A DNA stretch of 64,000 bases, from NCBI GenBank assembly GCA_946480835.1, contig CAMLLC010000001.1, positions 248,001-312,000 of the forward strand. Direction: 5' to 3'. The notes under the pieces were generated by a model, which worked only from the letters and a program-made list of their open reading frames with translations, was not told the DNA's origin and did not search any database. Position numbers and translations under genes: made by a program. Every line of letters begins with the position of its first letter. The stretch's first letter is position 1. The stretch comes from Entomomonas sp945283395. Its GTDB lineage: Bacteria > Pseudomonadota > Gammaproteobacteria > Pseudomonadales > Pseudomonadaceae. This document shows positions 1-8,076 of the stretch, in pieces.

Positions 1-1
1 A

Positions 2-781
2 AAAGAACTTTATTTGGAGGCGTTAAGTCATCCACAAGGTATGATTTTAGTGACAGGACCAACTGGCTCTGGTAAAACGGTATCTTTATATACAGGGCTG
101 AATATTCTCAATACGCCTGATGTGAACATTTCTACGGCAGAAGATCCTGTCGAAATTAATCTAGAAGGTATCAATCAGGTTAATGTTAACCCTAAACAGG
201 GCATGGACTTTGCGGCAGCTCTTAGGGCTTTTTTGCGGCAAGATCCAGATATTATCATGGTGGGAGAAATACGTGACCTTGAAACAGCAGAAATTGCCAT
301 TAAAGCTGCACAAACAGGGCATATGGTTATGTCAACTCTACATACCAATAGTGCCCCTGAAACATTAACACGATTACTTAATATGGGAGTTGCTGCTTTT
401 AACGTAGCGACTTCAGTTAATTTAATCATTGCTCAACGTTTAGCTAGGCGTCTCTGCCCACATTGCAAACAGGAAATGGATGTCCCCCGTGAAGTACTTG
501 TTAAAGCAGGTTTCCCAGAAAACAAAATTGGCGACTTTACCTTTTACGGTCCAGTAGGTTGTGATCGTTGTAATAATGGCTACAAAGGTCGGGTCGGTAT
601 TTATGAAGTAATGAAAATTACCCCTCCCATCCAACGTATTATTATGGAGGAAGGTAATGCGTTGCAAATTGCTGAAGAAGCAAGAAAAGAAGGTTTTCCT
701 GATTTGCGAACATCTGGCCTCAAAAAAGTGATGGAAGGCCTCACTAGCTTAGAAGAGGTGAACAGAGTAACATTAGACTAA
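2..781 (+). CDS. pilB: Type IV pilus assembly ATPase PilB, 3' part (5' end outside window)
   Basis: This is the C-terminal 259 residues of the hexameric cytoplasmic ATPase that powers type IV pilus extension. The reading frame is open from the first base of the window, so the gene starts upstream. Visible motifs are the Walker A GPTGSGKT near the start of the fragment, the Asp-rich and Walker B stretch DPDIIMVGEIRD, the His box ending in STLHTNSA, and the paired CPHC and CDRC cysteines of the zinc site found in PilB/GspE ATPases. It lies upstream of pilC and pilD, the usual pseudomonad order. The fragment ends at a normal PilB C-terminus. PilT-type retraction ATPases lack this zinc site, so PilB is the firm choice. 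Confidence 0.96.
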   Translation, partial: KELYLEALSHPQGMILVTGPTGSGKTVSLYTGLNILNTPDVNISTAEDPVEINLEGINQVNVNPKQGMDFAAALRAFLRQDPDIIMVGEIRDLETAEIAIKAAQTGHMVMSTLHTNSAPETLTRLLNMGVAAFNVATSVNLIIAQRLARRLCPHCKQEMDVPREVLVKAGFPENKIGDFTFYGPVGCDRCNNGYKGRVGIYEVMKITPPIQRIIMEEGNALQIAEEARKEGFPDLRTSGLKKVMEGLTSLEEVNRVTLD

Positions 782-955
782 TAAATGCTTTGAAACTATA
801 AAATTATTGATATTTATCATATTAGCTAAATTATTTTTTAGAAAGGTATCCTCTAATTAATCCTCTATTTATGTTAAAATTAGCGAATTAGTATTAATTA
901 GTAAAGGATTTGGTTGAAATTAACATGACCAAAAATACATATAAATGAGGTGGAC

Positions 956-2164
956 ATGGCTCAAGTATTAAAAACACGCACTTATATATGGAAAGGTGTA
1001 GATAAGGCTGGTAATAAGCTCAAAGGGGAATTGAATGCAACAGATCCTACTGTTATTAAAGCTATACTCCGCAAACAAGGTATTACTGCTAAACTGATTT
1101 CTCGTAAATTAGAGTTAGGTATAGGTGGTAAAATCAAACCTATCGATATTACAGTATTTACTCGTCAACTGGCCACTATGATGAAAGCAGGGGTGCCTAT
1201 GATACAAGCATTTGAAATCATAGCTGAAGGCACCGAAAAACATAAACTTAGAGAATTAGTTGATGGAATGAAACAAGAAATTGCGGCAGGCAATAGTTTT
1301 ACTAATGCCTTAAGGAAGCGCCCCCTTTATTTTGATGAACTTTATTGTAGCTTGATTGATGCAGGGGAGAAATCAGGTACTTTAGAAGTGCTATTAGACA
1401 GGGTAGCAGGATATAAAGAAAAAAGCGAATCATTAAAGAAAAAAGTTAAAAAGGCTATGATTTATCCTGCCGCTATTTTGGTAGTAGCCTTTGTGGTATC
1501 AGCTATTTTGCTAGTAAAAGTAGTACCACAATTTGCTGACATATTTAGAGGATTCGGTGCCGAGTTACCTTGGCTAACCCAAAAGATAGTAGATGCTTCT
1601 GAATATTTACAAAGTAATGGCTGGAAAGTTATTGTAGCTCTCATTATCTTATTTTTTATTATTAAAGAATGTTATAAACGTTTTCCCTCATTTCATGATT
1701 TAGTAGACAGAGGTTTTTTAAAAATACCTATTATAGGTTCTATCATTGAAAACTCATCCATTGCTCGTTTTACCAGAACTCTTTCTACCACTTTTGCTGC
1801 TGGTGTACCTTTAGTTGAAGCATTAGACTCTGTTGCTGGAGCAACAGGTAATATAATTTATAAAAATGCCGTAATGAAAATCAAACAAGAAGTCTCAACC
1901 GGCCGCCAATTAAATTTTGCTATGCGTGGGGCTCACATATTTCCTTCTCTAGCCGTCCAATTAACAGCTATTGGTGAAGAATCAGGTGCTTTGGATAGTA
2001 TGTTAGGCAAAGCCGCTGATTTTTATGAAGAAGTAGTAGATAACATTGTTGATAGTTTATCTTCGCTAATGGAACCTATTATTTTAGTAGTATTAGGTAT
2101 TATTGTAGGTACTTTAGTTGTTGCTATGTACTTACCTATTTTCCAGATGGGCCAAGTATTATAA
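956..2164 (+). CDS. pilC: Type IV pilus inner-membrane platform protein PilC
   Basis: Polytopic platform protein (402 aa) that couples the PilB/PilT motors to pilin assembly. It has the two repeated T2SSF domains of the GspF/PilC family, recognisable by the matching stretches FTRQLATMMKAGVPMIQAFE and FTRTLSTTFAAGVPLVEALD. Hydrophobic segments lie near residues 170-190 and 220-240 and at the C-terminus (PIILVVLGIIVGTLVVAMYL). I start at the ATG at 956, eight bases after a GAGG Shine-Dalgarno; a GTG six bases upstream is in frame but poorly placed. Five bases separate it from pilD, so the two are probably cotranscribed. About 170 bases separate it from pilB. Confidence 0.96.
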   Translation: MAQVLKTRTYIWKGVDKAGNKLKGELNATDPTVIKAILRKQGITAKLISRKLELGIGGKIKPIDITVFTRQLATMMKAGVPMIQAFEIIAEGTEKHKLRELVDGMKQEIAAGNSFTNALRKRPLYFDELYCSLIDAGEKSGTLEVLLDRVAGYKEKSESLKKKVKKAMIYPAAILVVAFVVSAILLVKVVPQFADIFRGFGAELPWLTQKIVDASEYLQSNGWKVIVALIILFFIIKECYKRFPSFHDLVDRGFLKIPIIGSIIENSSIARFTRTLSTTFAAGVPLVEALDSVAGATGNIIYKNAVMKIKQEVSTGRQLNFAMRGAHIFPSLAVQLTAIGEESGALDSMLGKAADFYEEVVDNIVDSLSSLMEPIILVVLGIIVGTLVVAMYLPIFQMGQVL

Positions 2165-2169
2165 TACAG

Positions 2170-3045
2170 ATGAGCATCATTGTTTTTATTACCGAGAATC
2201 CTCTTTGTTTTGTTTTTATTTCTCTACTAGTGGGTTTACTAGTAGGGAGTTTTCTTAATGTGGTTATTTATCGTCTACCTATTATGATGATGAATAACTG
2301 GCGACGAGAAGCTAAAGAGATTCTAGAAATAACTGAAGAGACAACTTCGCAAACTACTTTTAATTTATTTCTACCTGCCTCTAGCTGTCCTAATTGTGGT
2401 CACAAAATTACGGCACTTGAAAATATTCCTATTATTAGCTATTGTTGTTTGAAGGGAAGCTGTCGGGAGTGTCATAATCCTATCAGCAAAAGATACCCTC
2501 TAATAGAATTATTAACCGCTATCCTAAGCGGTTGGCTAGCTTGGTATTATACTGCTACGCCACAAGCCTTATTAATTATCTTGTTGAGCTGGGGATTAAT
2601 AGCCATCAGCATGATAGACATAGATTATCAAATTATCCCTGATACTATTGTTTTGCCTTTATTATGGATAGGCTTATTAGCCAGTCTTTATAATTTATTA
2701 CCTAATACTAGCATTAAAAGCTCTATTTTGGGGGCAGTAACAGGTTATATGAGCCTCTGGATCGTCAATGCCCTCTTCAAGTTAATTAGGGGTTATGATG
2801 GTATGGGTAATGGTGATTTTAAACTTCTCGCCATGTTTGGCGCTTGGGGAGGTTATCAGATACTGCCTATTGTTATTCTCTTCTCTGCTTTGGCAGGCAC
2901 CTTAATAGGTATTATTAGTATTTGTCTATTTAAAGGCAAAAATAAATTTCCTTTTGGGCCTTACCTTGCTATTGCTGGATGGATTGCCCTCATTTGGGGA
3001 CAAGTTATCATAGCTAATTATCTAAAGTTTTCAGGTATTCAATAA
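2170..3045 (+). CDS. pilD: Prepilin peptidase / N-methyltransferase PilD
   Basis: Bifunctional inner-membrane aspartyl protease (291 aa) that cleaves the leader of prepilins and methylates the new N-terminal Phe. The cytoplasmic loop carries the zinc-binding cysteine pairs CPNC and CREC. The peptidase part has both catalytic Asp motifs, in IDIDYQIIPD and in the GxGD segment GNGDFKLLAMFGAWGG. About eight hydrophobic segments fit the family. It follows pilC after 5 bases and precedes coaE, as in Pseudomonas. It would also process type II secretion pseudopilins if the genome has them. Length and motifs are complete. Confidence 0.96.
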   Translation: MSIIVFITENPLCFVFISLLVGLLVGSFLNVVIYRLPIMMMNNWRREAKEILEITEETTSQTTFNLFLPASSCPNCGHKITALENIPIISYCCLKGSCRECHNPISKRYPLIELLTAILSGWLAWYYTATPQALLIILLSWGLIAISMIDIDYQIIPDTIVLPLLWIGLLASLYNLLPNTSIKSSILGAVTGYMSLWIVNALFKLIRGYDGMGNGDFKLLAMFGAWGGYQILPIVILFSALAGTLIGIISICLFKGKNKFPFGPYLAIAGWIALIWGQVIIANYLKFSGIQ

Positions 3046-3079
3046 ACAACTTGAAAATTATGATAACAGGAGTTTCTTA

Positions 3080-3682
3080 TTGAATCATTGGATCTTAGGT
3101 ATTACTGGCGGAATTGGCAGTGGTAAAAGTGTCGTTTGTCAGCTCTTTGTTAAACTTGGAATTGAAGCTATTGATGCTGATCAGGTTGCTCGTTGGATAG
3201 TAGCTAAAGGGAAGCCTGCCTTAGAAAAGATAATTAATCATTTTGGTAAGGAAGTCCTATCACCAGATGGCAGTTTAAATAGGGCAGCATTAAGACGTAT
3301 TATTTTTAATAGTGCTAAACAAAGATTTTGGTTAGAACAGTTGCTGCATCCTCTAATACGTAATGAAATTTGTAACTTTTTAGCCAATGCAGCCTCGCCT
3401 TATGCTATATTAGTCTCACCTTTGTTGTTAGAAACAAATCAACATCAACTAACCAATAGAATCTTAGTCATAGATGTCCCTGAACTAGTGCAAATAGCTC
3501 GTAGTATGCAACGTGACAATGTCACTGAACAACAAATAAAAGCTATTATGCAAGCACAATTATCTAGAAAAGAACGGTTAGCAAAGGCTGATGATATCAT
3601 TGTTAATGATCAATCCATAGAATATTTACAACAGCAAGTAACATCATTACATCAACACTATTTACAACTTTGTAACAGCTAG
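3080..3682 (+). CDS. coaE: Dephospho-CoA kinase
   Basis: Catalyses the last step of coenzyme A synthesis, ATP-dependent phosphorylation of the 3' hydroxyl of dephospho-CoA (200 aa, cytoplasmic). The P-loop GGIGSGKS is near the N-terminus, followed by the family motif EAIDADQVAR and the lid region rich in Arg (SRKERLAKADDIIVND). The start is a TTG at 3080, seven bases after CAGGAG; no ATG lies in a usable position. It sits 34 bases after pilD and 4 bases before yacG, a conserved gammaproteobacterial arrangement. Confidence 0.95.
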   Translation: MNHWILGITGGIGSGKSVVCQLFVKLGIEAIDADQVARWIVAKGKPALEKIINHFGKEVLSPDGSLNRAALRRIIFNSAKQRFWLEQLLHPLIRNEICNFLANAASPYAILVSPLLLETNQHQLTNRILVIDVPELVQIARSMQRDNVTEQQIKAIMQAQLSRKERLAKADDIIVNDQSIEYLQQQVTSLHQHYLQLCNS

Positions 3683-3686
3683 CAAT

Positions 3687-3902
3687 ATGAATAAAAATCT
3701 ATTAGTTAAATGCCCTACTTGTCAAAAAGAAATTCCCTATCATCATGACAACCCTTTTCGCCCTTTCTGTTCAGAGCGTTGTAAGTTAATAGATTTAGGG
3801 GCATGGGCTGCAGAGGAGCATGTTATTAGTGAACCCTGTTATACTGAAGAATTATTGGAAGAATTAGATTTAACAGCAGAAGAAACAACGCATCTCCATT
3901 AA
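3687..3902 (+). CDS. yacG: DNA gyrase inhibitor / zinc-finger protein YacG
   Basis: Small zinc protein (71 aa). Four Cys ligands are visible in CPTC and in FRPFCSERC, followed by KLIDLGAWAAEEH, which is the family core. The E. coli homologue binds GyrB and inhibits gyrase. The ATG at 3687 follows the coaE stop by 4 bases, so translation is probably coupled. The acidic tail (EELLEELDLTAEE) is typical. A terminator follows directly, ending this transcription unit. Confidence 0.92.
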   Translation: MNKNLLVKCPTCQKEIPYHHDNPFRPFCSERCKLIDLGAWAAEEHVISEPCYTEELLEELDLTAEETTHLH

Positions 3903-3917
3903 TTATCTTTTATCCAT

Positions 3918-3947
3918 AAAAGAACCCTACTTAGTAGGGTTCTTTTT
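3918..3947. terminator. Bidirectional rho-independent terminator between yacG and pnp
   Basis: A perfect stem (AGAACCCTAC pairing with GTAGGGTTCT around a TTA loop) is flanked by AAA on the left and a T run on the right. It can therefore end both the plus-strand pilC-yacG unit and the minus-strand pnp transcript, which converge here. Confidence 0.85.
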
Positions 3948-3991
3948 CTAACTCAAGCACTAAATTTGTGGCTCTTGTTGTCCTAGCGTAT

Positions 3992-6106
3992 CTATTCTAT
4001 ACTAGATGCTTGTTCTGAAACTTGTGCATCTTTCATAGAAAGTTTAATACGACCACGATTATCTACATCAACAACCATGACTTTTACTATCTGGCCTTCT
4101 TTAAGGACATCCGTAACTTTTTCTACACGCTCGGCGCTTATTTGCGAAATATGTACTAAACCATCTTTACCAGGCAAAATATTTACAAAAGCACCAAAAT
4201 CAACAATGCGTTCTACTTTACCTTCATAAATTTTACCAACTTCTGCCTCTGCTGTAATAGCTAATACCTTATTTTTGGCGGCTTCGGCTGCTTCTTTAGT
4301 TTCGCCAAAGATTTTCAATATACCATTATCATCTATATCAATAGAGGCTTTAGTTTCATCACAAATGCTACGAATAACAGCACCACCTTTGCCTATTACA
4401 TCTCTAATCTTATCAGGATCTATTTTAAAGGTTAGCATGGTAGGAGCATTAGCTGATAATTCACGGGGTTTGCTAATTACCTCATTCATTTGTTTTAAAA
4501 TATGTAATCTAGCTTCCAGTGCTTGATTTAATGCTATTTCCATAATTTCTTCGGTAATACCATTAATTTTGATATCCATTTGTAAAGCTGTTACACCTTG
4601 GGCTGTGCCTGCTACTTTAAAATCCATATCACCTAAATGGTCTTCATCACCTAAAATATCGGTTAACACGGCAAATTTCTCACCTTCTTTGACCAATCCC
4701 ATAGCAATACCTGCTACAGGGGCACGTAAAGGGACTCCGGCATCCATTAATGATAAAGAAGCTCCACAAACAGAAGCCATAGAGCTTGAACCATTAGATT
4801 CAGTAATTTCAGACACTACCCGGATAGTGTAAGGAAACTCGGTTTCGTTAGGTAACATAGCTTGTACACCACGGCGAGCTAACCGGCCATGACCTATTTC
4901 ACGGCGTCCCACACTTCCCATACGACCGCATTCTCCTACTGAGAAAGGCGGAAAATTATAATGTAGCATAAAGGTGTCACGTTGCTCACCCTCTAATGAA
5001 TCTAATATTTGTGCATCACGAGCAGTACCTAAGGTCGTAGTAACTAATGCTTGTGTTTCACCACGCGTGAATAAAGCTGAACCATGCGTTTTAGGCAACA
5101 CGCTAGTTTGAATATTAAGTGGCCTAACAGTTCTAGTATCACGACCATCTATACGAGGTTCACCATTAACAATATTTTCACGGACAATACGATATTCTAA
5201 TAATCCAAAAATATTTTTGACTTCTTGCTCTGTAGGCTGACCATCTTCAATAGTGGCAAACTTAGCAACTGCCTCATTACGTAAAGCATCTAAGGCTGTA
5301 TAACGCTCTTGTTTAGCAGTAATAGTATAGGCACTAGATATAGCATCTCCAAACTCAGCTTTAATCGCATTAATTAAGGCTGTATTTTCAACTGGAGGTT
5401 GCCATTCAAATGCTGGCTTATTTACCTCTGCTGCAAACTCTTTAATAGCTTTAATAGCCACTTGAAATTCTTGATGGGCGAATAATACTGCTCCTAACAT
5501 TTGGTCTTCAGTTAATTCTTTAGCTTCTGACTCAACCATTAATACAGCGCTCTCAGTGCCTGCAACCACCATATCAAGATGTGATGCTGTTAATTGCTCA
5601 AAAGTTGGATTCAATAAATAACCAGACTCTACATGAAAACCAACTCGCGCTGCGCCAATTGGCCCTTCAAAAGGAATACCAGAAATAGCAAGTGCGGCTG
5701 AAGTACCTATCATAGCAGCAATATCAGGATCCGTTTTTTTGCTAGTAGAAAGCACGGTACAGATCACCTGTACTTCGTTAAAAAAACCTGCTGGGAAAAG
5801 CGGCCTAATGGGTCGATCTATCAACCTAGAAGTCAATGTTTCTTTTTCAGACGGGCGGCCTTCACGCTTAACAAAACCACTAGGAATACGCCCAGCAGCA
5901 TAGGTTTTCTCTTGATAATGAACAGACAATGGGAAAAAGTCTTGTTCTTCACTGGCTGATTTAGCTGCTACTACTGTGACTAAGACACTGATATCATTAT
6001 CTACTGATACTAATACTGCACCATTAGCTTGGCGCGCTATACGACCTGTTTCTAACGTAACAGTAGATTGACCAAATTGAAATTGTTTTTTAACCGGATT
6101 TAGCAC
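3992..6106 (-). CDS. pnp: Polyribonucleotide nucleotidyltransferase (PNPase)
   Basis: Phosphorolytic 3'-5' exoribonuclease of the RNA degradosome (704 aa). Two RNase PH domains are present, the second with the GxxxRREIGHGRLA stretch. The KH domain shows VIGKGGAVIRSI around residue 565, and the S1 domain shows GKIYEGKVERIVDFGAFVNI from about residue 620. The start is GTG at 6106 behind GAAGGAAAA. It is the last gene of the metY-pnp operon, after rpsO. In E. coli PNPase and RNase III regulate the pnp leader; the 141-base gap to rpsO contains a stable hairpin that could play such a role. Length is normal and no motif is missing. Confidence 0.97.
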   Translation of the reverse strand: MLNPVKKQFQFGQSTVTLETGRIARQANGAVLVSVDNDISVLVTVVAAKSASEEQDFFPLSVHYQEKTYAAGRIPSGFVKREGRPSEKETLTSRLIDRPIRPLFPAGFFNEVQVICTVLSTSKKTDPDIAAMIGTSAALAISGIPFEGPIGAARVGFHVESGYLLNPTFEQLTASHLDMVVAGTESAVLMVESEAKELTEDQMLGAVLFAHQEFQVAIKAIKEFAAEVNKPAFEWQPPVENTALINAIKAEFGDAISSAYTITAKQERYTALDALRNEAVAKFATIEDGQPTEQEVKNIFGLLEYRIVRENIVNGEPRIDGRDTRTVRPLNIQTSVLPKTHGSALFTRGETQALVTTTLGTARDAQILDSLEGEQRDTFMLHYNFPPFSVGECGRMGSVGRREIGHGRLARRGVQAMLPNETEFPYTIRVVSEITESNGSSSMASVCGASLSLMDAGVPLRAPVAGIAMGLVKEGEKFAVLTDILGDEDHLGDMDFKVAGTAQGVTALQMDIKINGITEEIMEIALNQALEARLHILKQMNEVISKPRELSANAPTMLTFKIDPDKIRDVIGKGGAVIRSICDETKASIDIDDNGILKIFGETKEAAEAAKNKVLAITAEAEVGKIYEGKVERIVDFGAFVNILPGKDGLVHISQISAERVEKVTDVLKEGQIVKVMVVDVDNRGRIKLSMKDAQVSEQASSIE

Positions 6107-6203
6107 GGTATTTTCCTTCTCTTTTAACTGACTTAATGTGAAATCTGTTGATAATGTAGGGAGTTGGACCCATCACTATCTAATAAAAAGACACTTTTAA
6201 AAC

Positions 6204-6240
6204 AGAAAGCTGGAAACAGTATAACTATTTCCAGCTTTCT
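6204..6240 (-). terminator. Hairpin/terminator between rpsO and pnp
   Basis: A 13-bp perfect stem (AGAAAGCTGGAAA with its complement, 11-base loop) lies 8 bases after the rpsO stop and is followed by TTTT on the minus strand after a short CTG. It probably terminates much of the rpsO transcript; pnp would be reached by read-through. It matches the position of the E. coli rpsO terminator. Confidence 0.7.
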
Positions 6241-6247
6241 TAACACC

Positions 6248-6517
6248 TTAGCGGCGAAGCCCTAAACTAGCAATAAGTGCAGAGTAACGTTCAGTATCCT
6301 TAGCTTTTAAGTATTCTTGAAGTTTACGACGTTGGTTAACCATGCGAATCAAACCACGACGTGAGTGGTGATCTTTTGCATTGTTTTTAAAATGATTGCT
6401 CAACTTGTTAATATTGGCTGTTAATAGCGCAATTTGAACTTCCGGAGAGCCTGTATCATCATTACCACGTGCATATTGCTTAATAATTTGAGCTTTTTCT
6501 TCAGCAGTAAGTGCCAT
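6248..6517 (-). CDS. rpsO: 30S ribosomal protein S15
   Basis: Primary 16S rRNA-binding protein of the 30S platform (89 aa). The sequence begins MALTAEEKAQII and contains the family block LLTANINKLSNHFK, DHHSRRGLIRMVNQRRKLQEYL. An open frame continues upstream to 6565, but the ATG at 6517 follows GAGGAAATAAAG and gives the standard S15 length, so the upstream part is leader. It lies between truB and pnp in the conserved operon. In E. coli S15 represses its own translation through a pseudoknot at this leader. Confidence 0.97.
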   Translation of the reverse strand: MALTAEEKAQIIKQYARGNDDTGSPEVQIALLTANINKLSNHFKNNAKDHHSRRGLIRMVNQRRKLQEYLKAKDTERYSALIASLGLRR

Positions 6518-6563
6518 CTTTATTTCCTCGTTGGAGCAGACCAGAGTAAACCTCTGTGTTAAC

Positions 6564-6598
6564 AAAAAAGGCTTAACCGTGTCTGCTAACAGCTAGCC
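6564..6598 (-). terminator. Possible terminator or attenuator in the truB-rpsO gap
   Basis: On the minus strand GGCTAGCTG pairs with CGGTTAAGCC (one bulge, roughly ten-base loop) and is followed directly by a run of six T. It lies 47 bases upstream of the rpsO ATG. It may end part of the truB transcript, with rpsO then served by its own promoter or by read-through. Confidence 0.5.
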
Positions 6599-6667
6599 TC
6601 TAAAGGCATGAATTAACTCACACCTCATTTTAAAAATCTTATTTATCGCTGACGATTATAACATCTA

Positions 6668-7585
6668 TTAGGCTGTTTGTATTAAACGTTTTGGCGCCAA
6701 CCTTCCATCAACAGCTACTTCACCTAAACCAATAAAACGTCCTAGTTTATCTTGCACCCTAATATAGGTATCAAGTGGTGCATCAGGTACTCTTACTGGC
6801 TGACCATGCAGCCAATAATAACAAGAATGCTCTGTTAATTGTATCACAGGCCAATGGGTAAGACCTGCATCAATAGGTAACAAAAATTGATCAAGTACTT
6901 CACTTCCTTCTTTCTCATGCAGCTCCATAAGTGTATCTAAAGAAATTGCCTGTTTTAACCGAAAGGGACCAGCTTCTGTACGACAGAGTTGCTTTACATA
7001 AGCCCCACAACCTAACTTATTCCCTATATCTTCGACTAAAGTTCGAATATAAGTACCTTTACTACAAGCCACCATTAATTTAGCTTGTCCAGCAGAAAAA
7101 GCAATTAACTCCAATTTATTTATAGTAATTTGGCGCGACTCTCTAGCCACTATTTCACCTGCTCTGGCCAATTTATAGAGGGGCTGACCATTCTTTTTAA
7201 TAGCAGAATACATAGGAGGAACCTGACTAATTTCCCCTCTAAATTGAGGTAATACCGCTAAAATATCTTGTTCTGTTGAATTAACTATTTTATTAGCTAT
7301 TATTTGCCCTTCAGCATCACCAGTTGTGGTAGTAATACCTAATTGCATCACTACTTCATAACATTTATCGGCATTTAATAAATATTGAGAAAATTTAGTA
7401 GCTTCACCAAAACACATTGGCAATACCCCTGTCGCCAAAGGATCCAAACTACCAGTGTGACCTGCTTTTTCTGCATTAAATAACCAACGAACTTTTTGTA
7501 AAGCTGCATTAGAACTAATAGATAATGGTTTATCTAAAAGCAACATGCCATTTACCGTACGTCTTTTATGTTTTAGTTGTCCCAC
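6668..7585 (-). CDS. truB: tRNA pseudouridine(55) synthase TruB
   Basis: Makes the universal pseudouridine at position 55 in the T arm of tRNAs (305 aa). The catalytic Asp sits in HTGSLDPLATGVLP. Further family blocks are YEVVMQLGITTTTGDAEG, PPMYSAIKKNGQPLYKLAR and CSKGTYIRTL, plus a C-terminal PUA-like part. The start codon is GTG at 7585, whose first base is also the last base of the rbfA stop, so translation is coupled. Length is typical for gammaproteobacteria. Confidence 0.96.
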   Translation of the reverse strand: MGQLKHKRRTVNGMLLLDKPLSISSNAALQKVRWLFNAEKAGHTGSLDPLATGVLPMCFGEATKFSQYLLNADKCYEVVMQLGITTTTGDAEGQIIANKIVNSTEQDILAVLPQFRGEISQVPPMYSAIKKNGQPLYKLARAGEIVARESRQITINKLELIAFSAGQAKLMVACSKGTYIRTLVEDIGNKLGCGAYVKQLCRTEAGPFRLKQAISLDTLMELHEKEGSEVLDQFLLPIDAGLTHWPVIQLTEHSCYYWLHGQPVRVPDAPLDTYIRVQDKLGRFIGLGEVAVDGRLAPKRLIQTA

Positions 7586-7971
7586 TATTCGTCTTCTCCA
7601 CCTCGGTGCTTAAGATCTTCAGCAATAGCCTTATCTATTAACGCTGATAACTGACTACCCCGAATAATGCTTTCATCGTATAAAAAATGCAGTTGGGGAA
7701 TACTTCTAATCTTCATAGCCTTACCTAATTGGCTACGTAAAAAACCACTAGCCTGTGTTAATATCTCTAGGGTTAATGCAATATCTTCAGCACTATCTTT
7801 ATCCATAGTAGTGATATAAACATTGGCATGCCCTAAATCGCGAGCTACATTAACAGCAGTAATAGTCACCATACCTAAGCGCGGATCCTTAATATCACGT
7901 TGCATAAGTAATGCAAGCTCACGCTGAATTTGGTCTCCCACTCTTTGAATACGACTATAGTCTTTTGCCAT
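7585..7971 (-). CDS. rbfA: 30S ribosome-binding factor RbfA
   Basis: Cold-shock ribosome maturation factor (128 aa) that binds the 5' region of 16S rRNA in late 30S assembly. The KH-like fold motifs RVGDQIQRELALLMQRDIKDPR and HFLYDESIIRGSQLSALI are present. It overlaps truB by one base. A hairpin in the 105-base gap to infB may adjust its expression relative to infB. The C-terminus ends in a short charged tail (RGGEDE). Confidence 0.95.
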   Translation of the reverse strand: MAKDYSRIQRVGDQIQRELALLMQRDIKDPRLGMVTITAVNVARDLGHANVYITTMDKDSAEDIALTLEILTQASGFLRSQLGKAMKIRSIPQLHFLYDESIIRGSQLSALIDKAIAEDLKHRGGEDE

Positions 7972-8030
7972 AATTTGAATTACCTAACTATCAATAACTA
8001 ATAAAATAGTCATTTATATAAAATAAATAA

Positions 8031-8059
8031 GTTCCCTATAGTTAATAACCATAGGGAAC
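8031..8059 (-). terminator. Hairpin between infB and rbfA, weak terminator or processing site
   Basis: GTTCCCTAT and ATAGGGAAC form a perfect 9-bp stem with an 11-base loop 18 bases after the infB stop. The downstream minus-strand sequence is T-rich but interrupted (TTATTTATTT), so partial termination or an RNase processing site is more likely than a full stop. Confidence 0.5.
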
Positions 8060-8076
8060 CTTATTAAAGGGTAATA

